62,343 nt of DNA from Amycolatopsis circi (GTDB taxonomy: Bacteria > Actinomycetota > Actinomycetes > Mycobacteriales > Pseudonocardiaceae). Location: assembly GCF_003385235.1 (NCBI RefSeq), contig NZ_PQIA01000043.1, positions 1 through 62,343 of the forward strand. The letters run 5' to 3'. Made by a program: the position numbers and the translations under genes. Of the stretch, positions 31,387 through 39,940 are shown in pieces. The notes under the pieces are model-generated. The model made no database searches and was not told where the DNA came from. It saw only the letters and a list, made by a program, of their open reading frames with translations. How positions within the stretch are numbered: position 1 is the stretch's first letter; each line of letters begins with the position of its first letter.

Positions 31387-32181
31387 TCACCAGCGCAGCA
31401 CGTAGGGCTGCCCGGTCTCCTTGAAGTGACCCACGTTACGGCACTCGGTGTGCCCGACCCGGCGCCGCACGGCCAGCGGCTGGTGCACGTGCCCGAACAC
31501 CGACCAGCGCGGACGCTGGTCGCGGATCAGGTCCAGCAGCGCCTTCGAACCGATTTCGGCGCGGCGCGCGACCACGTCGTAGGTCAGTTCGGGCACCGCG
31601 GGCGGGATGTGCGTGCAGAGGACGTCGACCCGGTCCAGCAGCGAGACCGCCGCGTCGAACTCCTCGCGCGCCCGCAGGTACGGCCGCCACGCCGCGCCCT
31701 TGCGCGGCCGCGGGAGCATGCCGTCCGGCAGCACCGCGCCGCCGGCGAAGCCGAACCGCAGGCCGCCGATCGTGACGACCTCGCCGTCGACCAGCTGGAC
31801 CCCCTCGCCGGCGAACTCCGGCCACGCCGACGGCGCGTCGACATTGCCGGGGATCGCGTACGTGGGCGCGGTCATCGAGGCGAACAGCGTGGAGTACTGC
31901 TCCCGGACCGCTTCGTCGACCGCGGCGGCCGGGTCGTCCAGGGTGGCCCACAGCGTGCGCGAGTACGCGACCGTCTCGTCCCTCGTGCCTTCGCGGCGCA
32001 GGCGGGCGAACTCGCCGACTCTCTCCGCGCCGAACAGCACGCCCATGATGCCTTTGTCGTGGTCGTGGTAGTCGACGAAGTCGAGCAGGTCGCCGAGCAC
32101 GACCAGCGCGTCCGCCCCGTCCCCCGCCCGCTTCAGCGCGTCGGCGTTGCCGTGCACGTCCGAAACGACGTGAACCCGCAC
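31387..32181 (-). CDS. Metallophosphoesterase
   Basis: The 264-residue protein has the five calcineurin-type metal-binding blocks in order: DVHGN (8-12), LGDLLDF, GNVD, THIPP and GHVHQPL. This predicts a dinuclear-metal phosphatase or phosphodiesterase in the cytoplasm. The substrate is not evident. The GTG at 32181 follows AGGAGG by 5 nt. The gene is 9 bp downstream of the small SRPBCC-like gene and 27 bp upstream of the next one. It appears to be an insertion relative to the mycobacterial gene order. Confidence 0.9.
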   Translation of the reverse strand: MRVHVVSDVHGNADALKRAGDGADALVVLGDLLDFVDYHDHDKGIMGVLFGAERVGEFARLRREGTRDETVAYSRTLWATLDDPAAAVDEAVREQYSTLFASMTAPTYAIPGNVDAPSAWPEFAGEGVQLVDGEVVTIGGLRFGFAGGAVLPDGMLPRPRKGAAWRPYLRAREEFDAAVSLLDRVDVLCTHIPPAVPELTYDVVARRAEIGSKALLDLIRDQRPRWSVFGHVHQPLAVRRRVGHTECRNVGHFKETGQPYVLRW

Positions 32182-32190
32182 AAGAGCCTC

Positions 32191-32601
32191 CTACTCGACG
32201 GTCCGGGGCGGAACCCCCGGCTCGCGCCCGTCCTCGAGGATCTCCTTCAGCTCCAGCGCCACGTCCTTCGCCGCGCGCGCCCGCCGGTCGAACTCGCGGC
32301 GCAGTTCGCGCGGGCTCAGCTCGCGCGGGACGCCGCCGGGACCGGCCGGCGTGGCCCGGAGGAAGTAGTGCAGCACGGTGCCGTCGAGAACGGGTTCCAG
32401 CCAGACCTCCATGGTACCGATCAAGGCGCCCGTGACGGTCCAGCGCAGGCCCTTGTCCCCCCGGTCGGTGTAGACCCGCAACTCCAGGTCCGGCCAGTAC
32501 CGCCGCCACGAACGCGGGTCGGCGAACGCCGCCGCGACGGTGGACGGGGGCACGACGATGAAGGTCTCGTCGACGAGATCGAGAGCTGGCGGTGCGTGCA
32601 C
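32191..32601 (-). CDS. SRPBCC-like polyketide cyclase/dehydrase family protein
   Basis: The 136-residue protein starts MHAPPALDLVDETFIVVPPSTVAAAFADPRSWRRYWPDLEL, a typical opening of the START-like fold. A beta-sheet core follows (LRWTVTGALIGTMEVWLEPVLDGTVLHYFLRA) and then a charged helix ending in a Pro-rich tail. In mycobacteria the gene next to fadD15 (Rv2186c) is of similar kind. The start is a GTG at 32601 without a clear ribosome binding site. It is divergent from fadD15 across 112 bp. A lipid-binding role is inferred from fold and context. Confidence 0.78.
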   Translation of the reverse strand: MHAPPALDLVDETFIVVPPSTVAAAFADPRSWRRYWPDLELRVYTDRGDKGLRWTVTGALIGTMEVWLEPVLDGTVLHYFLRATPAGPGGVPRELSPRELRREFDRRARAAKDVALELKEILEDGREPGVPPRTVE

Positions 32602-32713
32602 CCGGACACGATGTCACGACCTCGCCGCGCGGCCCGTGCCAGCATGGTCTTAAGGTCTACGGCACGCTAAGTTGACTGGCGGGTAACCGCACGCGTCGAA
32701 CACGGAGGTCCAC

Positions 32714-34510
32714 GTGCGCGAATACAGCGCCCCCGCCGGGAAACCGGTGACCGACGACGAGAATCTGGCCGATGTCGTCTGGGCGAACGCGGAGCGGTTC
32801 TCCGACGTGGTCAGCTTCCGCAGGCAGGTCGAGGGCACCTGGCTCGACGTGACCGCGAAGGACTTCGCCGACCAGGTCGCGGCCGTGGCCAAGGGCCTGA
32901 TCGCGGCCGGCGTCGGGCACGGCGACCGGGTCGCGCTGATGTCGAAGACCCGCTACGAGTGGACGCTGGTCGACTTCGCGATCTGGGCCGCGGGCGCGGT
33001 CACGGTTCCGATCTACGAAACCTCGTCGCCCGAACAGGTGTACTGGATCCTGTCCGACTCGGCCGCCAAGGCCGTCGTCGTGGAGACCGGCGCGCACCGC
33101 GAGGCGATCGACGAGATCAGCGGGCGGCTCAGCACGCTCGAGCACACCTGGCAGCTCGAGGGCGGCTCCCCCGCGGTCGACGAGCTGACCGCGCTGGGCG
33201 CCGAAGTCTCCGACGAGGACCTGCACACCCGTCGCCGCGGCGTCACCGCCAACGAGACGGCCACCATCGTCTACACGTCGGGCACCACCGGGCGGCCCAA
33301 GGGCGTCGAGCTGACCCACCGGAACCTGCTCGCCGAGATCCGCGCGGACATCGAGGCTTTCCCGGAGCTGATGGAGCAGGGCAACTCGCTGCTGTGCTTC
33401 CTGCCGCTGGCGCACATCCTCGCCCGCGCGATCGCGATCACCGCGCTCACCGCCCGGGTCACGCTCGGCCACACGCCGGACGTGAAGAACCTGGTCCCCG
33501 ACCTGGGCACTTTCCGGCCGACGTTCGTGGTCGCGGTGCCGCGCGTGTTCGAGAAGGTCTACAACACCGCCAAGCAGAAGGCGCACGCCGACGGCAAGGG
33601 CAAGATCTTCGACGCCGCCGAGGCCACCGCGGTCGCGTACAGCGAGGCGCAGGAAAAGGGCGGCGCCGGGCTCGGCCTGCGCGCGAAGCACCTGGTGTTC
33701 GACAAGCTGGTGTACGGCAAGCTCCGCGCCGCGCTGGGCGGCCGCTGCATCGCCGCGGTGTCCGGCGGGGCCCCGCTGGGCGCGCGGCTGGCGCACTTCT
33801 TCCGCGGCATCGGCGTGCCGGTGTTCGAGGGCTACGGCCTCACCGAAACGTCCGCTGCGGCGAACGTGAACACCAGCGCGGCGTTCCGCGTCGGCACCGT
33901 CGGACGTCCGGTCGCGGGCACCTCGGTGCGCATCGCGGAGGACGGCGAAGTCCTGCTCAAGGGCGACGTCGTGTTCGGCCGGTACTACAACAACCCGGAG
34001 GCGAGCGCGGAAGCCCTCACCGACGGCTGGTTCCACACCGGCGACCTCGGCGAGCTGGACGCGGAAGGCTTCCTCAAGATCACCGGCCGCAAGAAGGAGA
34101 TCATCGTGACGGCGGGCGGCAAGAACGTCGCCCCGTCCGGGCTCGAGGACACCATCAAGGCCTCGCCGCTGGTGAGCCAGGTGATGGTGGTCGGCGACCA
34201 GCGGCCGTTCATCGCCGCGCTGGTGACGATCGACGAGGAGTACTTCCCGGCCTGGAAGTCCCAGCACGGCAAGGCGGAAGCGGCGACGGTCTCCGAGCTG
34301 GCCGACGACGCGGACCTGCGCGCGGAGATCCAGACGGCGGTCGACGAGGCGAACAAGCAGGTGTCGCACGCGGAGTCGATCAAGAAGTTCACCGTGCTGG
34401 CGAACGACTTCACCGAGGCGGGCGGCGAGATCACGCCGAGCTTGAAGCTGAAGCGGAACGTGGTGAACAAGAACTACGCGTCCGACATCGAGGCGCTGTA
34501 CCGGAAGTGA
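32714..34510 (+). CDS. fadD15: Long-chain fatty acyl-CoA synthetase (FadD15-like)
   Basis: The 598-residue AMP-forming ligase activates long-chain fatty acids to acyl-CoA by way of acyl-AMP. It has the P-loop-like YTSGTTGRPKGVELTH (187-202), FLPLAHILARA, YGLTETSAAANVN, DGWFHTGDLGELD, the hinge ITGRKKEIIVTAGGKNVAPSGLED and a C-terminal lysine region (ITPSLKLKRNVV). It starts GTG with GGAGG upstream. It resembles M. tuberculosis Rv2187, consistent with the conserved neighbourhood to its left. A hairpin occupying the whole 31-bp gap ends it against the RHS gene. Confidence 0.92.
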   Translation: MREYSAPAGKPVTDDENLADVVWANAERFSDVVSFRRQVEGTWLDVTAKDFADQVAAVAKGLIAAGVGHGDRVALMSKTRYEWTLVDFAIWAAGAVTVPIYETSSPEQVYWILSDSAAKAVVVETGAHREAIDEISGRLSTLEHTWQLEGGSPAVDELTALGAEVSDEDLHTRRRGVTANETATIVYTSGTTGRPKGVELTHRNLLAEIRADIEAFPELMEQGNSLLCFLPLAHILARAIAITALTARVTLGHTPDVKNLVPDLGTFRPTFVVAVPRVFEKVYNTAKQKAHADGKGKIFDAAEATAVAYSEAQEKGGAGLGLRAKHLVFDKLVYGKLRAALGGRCIAAVSGGAPLGARLAHFFRGIGVPVFEGYGLTETSAAANVNTSAAFRVGTVGRPVAGTSVRIAEDGEVLLKGDVVFGRYYNNPEASAEALTDGWFHTGDLGELDAEGFLKITGRKKEIIVTAGGKNVAPSGLEDTIKASPLVSQVMVVGDQRPFIAALVTIDEEYFPAWKSQHGKAEAATVSELADDADLRAEIQTAVDEANKQVSHAESIKKFTVLANDFTEAGGEITPSLKLKRNVVNKNYASDIEALYRK

Positions 34511-34513
34511 GCC

Positions 34514-34539
34514 GGGGCGCCGGGTCCTCCCGGCACCCC
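34514..34539. terminator. Bidirectional hairpin between fadD15 and the RHS toxin gene
   Basis: GGGGCGCCGGG (34514-34524) and CCCGGCACCCC (34529-34539) pair over 11 positions with one mismatch and a 4-nt loop. The 31-bp gap between the convergent genes is nearly all hairpin, so there is no room for an immunity gene. Confidence 0.72.
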
Positions 34540-34541
34540 GT

Positions 34542-37500
34542 TCACAGGTCCTTGGCCAGGTTCTTGAAGTATTCGTCGGCCAGGTTCCCCCGGATCTCGT
34601 CCGCATGCGGCCGGAAGCGCGGGTTCTCCCGCAGGACCTGGTCGATCTCGTTGAGGGCGTTGCGGGTCTCGGCCTTCCTCGGGTCGTTCCCCGGCCGGTT
34701 TTCCACGTGGTTCTCCACGTCGGCCCAGGTGTGCCCCCGCTGGCCGCCGGGAACCTCGTCGACGGCGTAGTTCGTGCGGACCGGCCCCGTGCCGCCTCCC
34801 CATTTGCTCTCGTTGTGCAGGATGTTGTGGTACTCGAGGACGACCCGGTTGGTGCTGCCGGCGGGTCCCGCGTTGAGACCGTTCTCGTTCTGCTTGGCGT
34901 GGCCCAGCTCGTGGAAGATCTCCGCGTCCGACGCGTCGTGCCGGGCCGAGATCAGGTTGGACGTGTGCCCGTAGCCGCCCCCGCCCTGGGTGTCCTTGAG
35001 GAACTGGTTCGCGCCGTAGCCGCCGTACTCGGGATCGTCCAGCAGGGCATTCCGGGGGATGCCCATCGCCTCGCCGACGAGCTGGTCCTCCTCCCCCGGC
35101 CGGAGCTTGTGGGTGGAGCCCTCCGGCAGATCTCCCAGCCGGGTGTTCAGCTTGGCGTCGTCCGGGAGCTTAAGGATCTTCACGTCGTTGTCCGGCTTCA
35201 GGCCGATCTGCTCCCGGTAATCGGCGACCTTCTCGTCGAACGTGCGCGGCGGCGGTTCGTGCGGGGGATTGTTTTCCTGCACGTGCCCGGCGTTGTTCCC
35301 GCCGCCCGGGGTTTCGTTCGGGCGCGCATCGTCGCCCGGGCCGGGCCTCTGCCTGCCCAGGCAGTTGCCCAGTCCCAGCGGGTCGGCGTCGGCGAGCGGG
35401 TTGGGCACGTAGGCGGCCGGGTTCGGGGCCGGGGCGAGGCCGAGCGGGTCCTGGCTCAGGTAGCGGCCGGTGCCGGGGTCGTAGTAGCGGAAAACGTTGT
35501 AGTGCAAGCCAGTTTCGTCGTCCGCGTACTGGCCGGGGAACCGCAGCGGGGTGCCTCCCGGGCGGGTGCGGCCCCACAGCGAGCCCGACGCTCGCCAGGC
35601 GACGGTGCCGTAGGCGTCCACCAAACCCACCGGGGTGCCGACCGGATCGGTGACGAACGAGAAGAACCGCGCGCTCTTGCCCAGCAGTTCGGTCTGCGTC
35701 ACCGGGCGCACGGTGCCGGGCAGGTGGTCCCACGTCAGCGTGAGCGGAGCGGAATCGGCCAGCCGGTGTTCCTGTTCGACCAGCAGCTGCCCGCTCCACG
35801 AGAACCGGGTCTCCTCGGCTGGTGACTCCGCGCCGGGCAGCCAGCGTTGCTTGGCGATGCGGCGGCCCAGCGGGTCGTAGCGGTAGCGCCACTCCGCGCC
35901 GTCCGGGGTTTCCACTGCCAGCAAACGATCCTGCGCGTCCCAGCGGTAGGTCCAGGTGCGCGAGTCCTCGTGGCGGGCGACAAGCCGTCCTTGGCCGTCG
36001 TGGACGTATCGCACCGCACCGGCTGCGGTGAGCCGGTTTCCGGTGTAGCCGCGCGAGCCGGAGTCCGCTTCGGCGAACGGCAGCTGTGCGTGCCGGATGT
36101 TGCCCGAGGGGTCGTATTGGTAGCTCTCCTGGCCTTCTCGCCGAGCCACCAAGGTGACGCGGCCGACGGCGTCGAGCTGGTACCGCGTGGAGCCGGAGAG
36201 CGTGTCGTCCACGCCGACCAGGTGGCCGTCGGAGCGGTAGTGGTACTCGCGCCGCTGCCGGATCTGGTTGCCCGCGGCCAAAGTCTGCGCGACCAGCTGA
36301 TGTTCCGCGTCGAAAGCCTGTGCCAGCACAGTGTTTCCGCCAAGGACACGTTCGACCTCGTGGCCCGCTGCGTCGTGCCGGAAGAGCACCTCGTGCCCGG
36401 CGGTCGTCAGCGCGACCGCCTTCCCCGCGTCGTCGAAGCTCCACTCGCTGACCGAGCCGGACGGAGTGGTGCGGCGCATTCCGGACGGCTCGTGGACGTA
36501 CGAAACCGCGCGTCCGTCGACTGATTCCCGGACTACGCGGCCGTCCTCGTCGCGCTCGATCTCCAGCACGCACGAACCCTCGGTGGCGCGTGCGAGGAAG
36601 CCGACCGGGTCGTACTCGTAGCGAATGGTCCCGCTGTTCATGCGGCGCTCGATCATATTGCCGAGCGCGTCGTAGTTGTACTCGGTGACCGCGCCCAGCC
36701 CGTCGACCGATCGCACGAGCTGGCCCGCCGCGTCGTAGGCGAACTGCCGCTCACGGCCGTCGAAGTCGCTTTCCGCGATGAGCCTGCCGTCGGCGTCGTA
36801 GGTGTAGTTCCAGGTCAGGCCCGCCGGGTCGGTGATCCGGACGAGCTGCAACTCGGTGTCGTACTCGTACGAGGTGCGGGCACCGGTGGCATCGATCTTC
36901 GCGACCGGCAGGTCGAACGGGCCGTATTCGAAGCGCGCGTCGGTGCGTTCCACGAGGTTTCCCTCGGCGTCGTAACGCCATTCCTCACGCCGCCCGGACG
37001 GGCCGATCCGGCTGGCCTGGCTCCCGTCGACCGTCCAGCCGAAGCGGGTGCCGTCGGCTACCACGCGCGGGCGGCCGAACTGGTCGCGCTCCACCGGGTC
37101 AGGCTCGGCGCGCGCCGGTTCTCCCCCGGTCAGCTGGCGATCCTGGGCGAACTCGGTCGCGGCGATTCCGGCTTGCGCGGTGAACAGATCCGGTGCGGTG
37201 CCTGGCGGATAGATCCGTCGCCAGGTGCGTTCGGCGGTCTCGACGGTGACGGTCAGCGTGCCGTCGGGCGCGGCGCTGACCTGCGCGCGGCTGCCGTCCG
37301 GACGGACGACCGCGGTGAGCAGACCCTCGGCGGTGTACTCGAATCCGGTGGTGCGGCCGAGCGGATCGGTGCGCGACAGCAGCCGGTCGTAACGGTCCCA
37401 TGTGGACACTGTGGTCGCACCGAGCGGGGTGACGTCCTTGGTCGGCTGCGAGACCTCGTTGAAGTGGAATTCCGTGACGTGGCCCAAAGCGTTGGTGTAG

Positions 37501-39350
37501 CGGGTGATCCGCTGCTCGCGGTCGTAAGCGAACTCGCCGTCGTACACGCCGCGATCGCCGACTGTGCGGACGCAGCGGCCGTCGGCGTCGTAGATGTAGC
37601 GGTACCAGATGCCGTTGCGGTCCTGCCAGCCGGTGATCCGGCCGTCGGAGTCGTAGTCGTACTGTGTTGCCAGGCCGGAGGAATTGAAGACCCGGGCCAG
37701 CCTGCCCCGGTCGTCGTAGCCGAAGGTGCGGACCAGCACCGGTTCCTGGCCGTCGCCGAGCACCCGGATCGCGATGACGCGGCCCGCCTCGGCGTCCAGC
37801 GCCACGCGGTAGCCCGCGGAGTGGCGGATCAGCCGGGGAGCGCCGCTTCCGTCGTACTCGACGTCCATCCGGTCGCCCTCGGCGTCGGTCGCGCTCAGCA
37901 GCGGGAAGATGCCGCCGCGGGCGGGGCCGAAGCGCAATTCCGTGCCCTTGACCGGATCCGCGAGCAGGTACCCGCCGTCGTCGGTCGCGGTCAGCGGACG
38001 GCGCGGGCCTTCCATCGGCAGCACCGGCTCTCCGGCGGCCGCCCGCGGGTACACGAGGATCCGGCCGTCCGCCGCGTGGAACCGGACGGCACCGGAGTCT
38101 GCTTCGAGCCGCTGGTCCACCGTCGACGTCCAGCTCGGGCCGAACCAGCGGCCGGACCGGTACGACGAGACGTGCAGCCGTTCGAGCACGAGCGGGCTCG
38201 GCAGTTCGAGGTCGACGTCCTCGATCAGGACGGAGCCCCGCACGACGTCAACCGGGTCCCCGGCGGTCTTGCACTCGTCCTTGCCGCCCCGGGTGTCGCC
38301 CGCTTTCGGATCGTCCTTCGGCGGGGTCTTGCCGGACTCGCCCTGGTTGCCGCTCCGGTCCGACGGCGTCGGCTCCTCGCCTCTTGGCTGCTCGGAGTGG
38401 TTGCCCTGCGGTGTGTCCTTCGGCGGCCGGGAATGGTCGCCCTGCGGTTTGGTCTCGCCCTTCGGCGGCCCGGAGTGATCGCCCGAGGCGGTGGTCGAAT
38501 CCCCGCCCTTTTCGTTCTCCGGCTTGGGTTCGGGCTTGGGCTCCGACTTCGGCTTCGTCTCGATGTTCTTCGGCGCGCCCGACGGCTTGACCTTGCCGCC
38601 CTTGATCCCCTTCAACGCCTTCGCCGCGTCCTCGAACAGGACGCCCGCCTTCTTCAGCAGCGGCATCAGCGCCTTGAGCGCGGAGACCAGCTGCTTGGTG
38701 ATCTTGGCCAGCTGCGCGGCGGTCTTGGCGACGGCGCCGACCACCTGCGGCAGCACCCACGCCATGCCGATCCCGGCGGTGAACAGCACCTGCAGCGCCC
38801 AGCTGATCAGGTGCCCGACGAGCTGCGCGATGATGTCGCGCACCAGCATCCGGACGGCCGCGACGACCTCTCCCGCCGTCTTCACCCCGGACGCCGCGCC
38901 TTCGGTGCCCTTCTGCGCCGCGCCGAGCAGGTTCGCGACGTCCTTGGTCCGCGCGCGGTAGGAGTCGGCCGCTTCGCCGGTCCAGTTCTGCAGGTCCTTC
39001 TCGACGCAGGCGGTCAGGTCCTTGCCGATGCTTTCCAGCTCTTTGGCGACGTTCTGCCACGTCTCGGCCTGCGCCTTGATCTCGTCGGCCTTGCCGGTCA
39101 GCGCCTCCAGCGCCTGCTTCAGCGGCCCGACGTGCTCGATCAGCCAGCCGACGCCCGCCGCCAGGATCGACCCGAACGGGTCCATCGCGGTCGACAGCAC
39201 GTCCAGCGCGACCCCGACCGCCCCCATCGCGATCGACGCCCAGTCGCCGGATTCGATGCCGGACTTCACCATCTCGCCCGATTCGAGCAGCGTGATGCCC
39301 GAATACGCCGTGGTCGAATCCTTCGTCTCCGCGATCAACGGGTTGCTCAC
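34542..39350 (-). CDS. RHS-repeat polymorphic toxin with WXG-like N-terminus and HExxH metallopeptidase tip
   Basis: The 1602-residue protein has these parts in order. Residues 1-165 are helical with a WXG100-like NWTGEAADSYR (122-132). About 170-207 is hydrophobic. Residues 258-365 are a Pro/Lys/Gly linker with HSGPPKGE/HSRPPKDT repeats. A DUF6531-type segment starts near 365. A long RHS/YD-repeat shell follows, ending in YYDPGTGRYLSQDPLGL and PNPLADADPLGL. The tip (1328-1602) is a different domain with HELGH at 1480-1484 and downstream Glu candidates in LEYHNILHNE, a zincin-like pattern. By analogy with polymorphic toxins the tip is the effector and the N-terminus suggests type VII secretion. 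No immunity gene follows. Confidence 0.88.
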   Translation of the reverse strand: MSNPLIAETKDSTTAYSGITLLESGEMVKSGIESGDWASIAMGAVGVALDVLSTAMDPFGSILAAGVGWLIEHVGPLKQALEALTGKADEIKAQAETWQNVAKELESIGKDLTACVEKDLQNWTGEAADSYRARTKDVANLLGAAQKGTEGAASGVKTAGEVVAAVRMLVRDIIAQLVGHLISWALQVLFTAGIGMAWVLPQVVGAVAKTAAQLAKITKQLVSALKALMPLLKKAGVLFEDAAKALKGIKGGKVKPSGAPKNIETKPKSEPKPEPKPENEKGGDSTTASGDHSGPPKGETKPQGDHSRPPKDTPQGNHSEQPRGEEPTPSDRSGNQGESGKTPPKDDPKAGDTRGGKDECKTAGDPVDVVRGSVLIEDVDLELPSPLVLERLHVSSYRSGRWFGPSWTSTVDQRLEADSGAVRFHAADGRILVYPRAAAGEPVLPMEGPRRPLTATDDGGYLLADPVKGTELRFGPARGGIFPLLSATDAEGDRMDVEYDGSGAPRLIRHSAGYRVALDAEAGRVIAIRVLGDGQEPVLVRTFGYDDRGRLARVFNSSGLATQYDYDSDGRITGWQDRNGIWYRYIYDADGRCVRTVGDRGVYDGEFAYDREQRITRYTNALGHVTEFHFNEVSQPTKDVTPLGATTVSTWDRYDRLLSRTDPLGRTTGFEYTAEGLLTAVVRPDGSRAQVSAAPDGTLTVTVETAERTWRRIYPPGTAPDLFTAQAGIAATEFAQDRQLTGGEPARAEPDPVERDQFGRPRVVADGTRFGWTVDGSQASRIGPSGRREEWRYDAEGNLVERTDARFEYGPFDLPVAKIDATGARTSYEYDTELQLVRITDPAGLTWNYTYDADGRLIAESDFDGRERQFAYDAAGQLVRSVDGLGAVTEYNYDALGNMIERRMNSGTIRYEYDPVGFLARATEGSCVLEIERDEDGRVVRESVDGRAVSYVHEPSGMRRTTPSGSVSEWSFDDAGKAVALTTAGHEVLFRHDAAGHEVERVLGGNTVLAQAFDAEHQLVAQTLAAGNQIRQRREYHYRSDGHLVGVDDTLSGSTRYQLDAVGRVTLVARREGQESYQYDPSGNIRHAQLPFAEADSGSRGYTGNRLTAAGAVRYVHDGQGRLVARHEDSRTWTYRWDAQDRLLAVETPDGAEWRYRYDPLGRRIAKQRWLPGAESPAEETRFSWSGQLLVEQEHRLADSAPLTLTWDHLPGTVRPVTQTELLGKSARFFSFVTDPVGTPVGLVDAYGTVAWRASGSLWGRTRPGGTPLRFPGQYADDETGLHYNVFRYYDPGTGRYLSQDPLGLAPAPNPAAYVPNPLADADPLGLGNCLGRQRPGPGDDARPNETPGGGNNAGHVQENNPPHEPPPRTFDEKVADYREQIGLKPDNDVKILKLPDDAKLNTRLGDLPEGSTHKLRPGEEDQLVGEAMGIPRNALLDDPEYGGYGANQFLKDTQGGGGYGHTSNLISARHDASDAEIFHELGHAKQNENGLNAGPAGSTNRVVLEYHNILHNESKWGGGTGPVRTNYAVDEVPGGQRGHTWADVENHVENRPGNDPRKAETRNALNEIDQVLRENPRFRPHADEIRGNLADEYFKNLAKDL

Positions 39351-39402
39351 GCGGAGAACGCTATCCGGGACGGCGAGGGCGTTTTCCGGCCTCGCACGCT
39401 AG

Positions 39403-39440
39403 TTGCCCGTGCATCCACGAAGAGCTGGACGCACGGGCAA
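39403..39440 (-). terminator. Hairpin downstream of the YbjQ gene
   Basis: TTGCCCGTGC (39403-39412) and GCACGGGCAA (39431-39440) are perfect inverted arms with an 18-nt loop. The hairpin lies between the YbjQ stop and the RHS start. There is no clear U-run, so termination is only possible. Confidence 0.5.
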
Positions 39441-39454
39441 GCCTGTCGTGGGGC

Positions 39455-39913
39455 TCAGGCCTGCGGGGGCTGAGCCTGGTACTGCTGCTGCTGCGCCTGC
39501 GCGTACTGCTGCTGCGGGGCCTGCTGTTGTTGTTGCTGCTGCTGCTGAGCACCTTCCGGGACCACGTACACCGCGGTGCCGTACGCGGCGATTTCGCTGG
39601 CGGTACCGGCGATCTCGTTGCAGTCGAAGCGCAGCGCGAGCACCGCGTTGGCGCCGTGCTGCATGCCTTCCTGGCACAGCCGGAAGAGAGCTTCGTGGCG
39701 CGAGTCGGACAGCAGCTTCGTGAGGCCCTTGAGCTCGCCGCCTCCCATCGCCTTGAACCCGGACCCGATGTTGGAGAACATGTTGCGGCTGCGGACGGTG
39801 AGCCCGAAGACCTCGCCGAACACGCGGACCACGCGGTACCCGGGCAGATCGTTCATCGTGGACAGCAGGATCGGGAACTGCGGCTGCTGTTGCGGTGGCG
39901 CGGCTTGAGTCAT
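39455..39913 (-). CDS. YbjQ/UPF0145-family protein with glutamine-rich tail
   Basis: Residues about 14-115 of the 152-residue protein form the YbjQ (DUF74) domain: ILLSTMNDLPGYRVVRVFGEVFGLTVRSRN, MGGGELKGLTKLLSDSR and GANAVLALRFDCNEI. This fold assembles into pentamers in solved structures, and its function is unsettled. The last 30 residues are mostly Gln with Ala, Pro and Tyr, including a run of nine Gln, which is unusual for this family. A -10-like TACGAT ends 6 nt before the ATG. The gene is co-oriented with the RHS toxin gene 104 bp downstream. Confidence 0.88.
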   Translation of the reverse strand: MTQAAPPQQQPQFPILLSTMNDLPGYRVVRVFGEVFGLTVRSRNMFSNIGSGFKAMGGGELKGLTKLLSDSRHEALFRLCQEGMQHGANAVLALRFDCNEIAGTASEIAAYGTAVYVVPEGAQQQQQQQQQAPQQQYAQAQQQQYQAQPPQA

Positions 39914-39940
39914 GCGCGGATCGTATCGTCGGCGAGGCGC

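Noticed and set aside
37173..39473. A 766-codon plus-strand frame
   Set aside because: It is antisense to the RHS toxin, whose domains are unambiguous.
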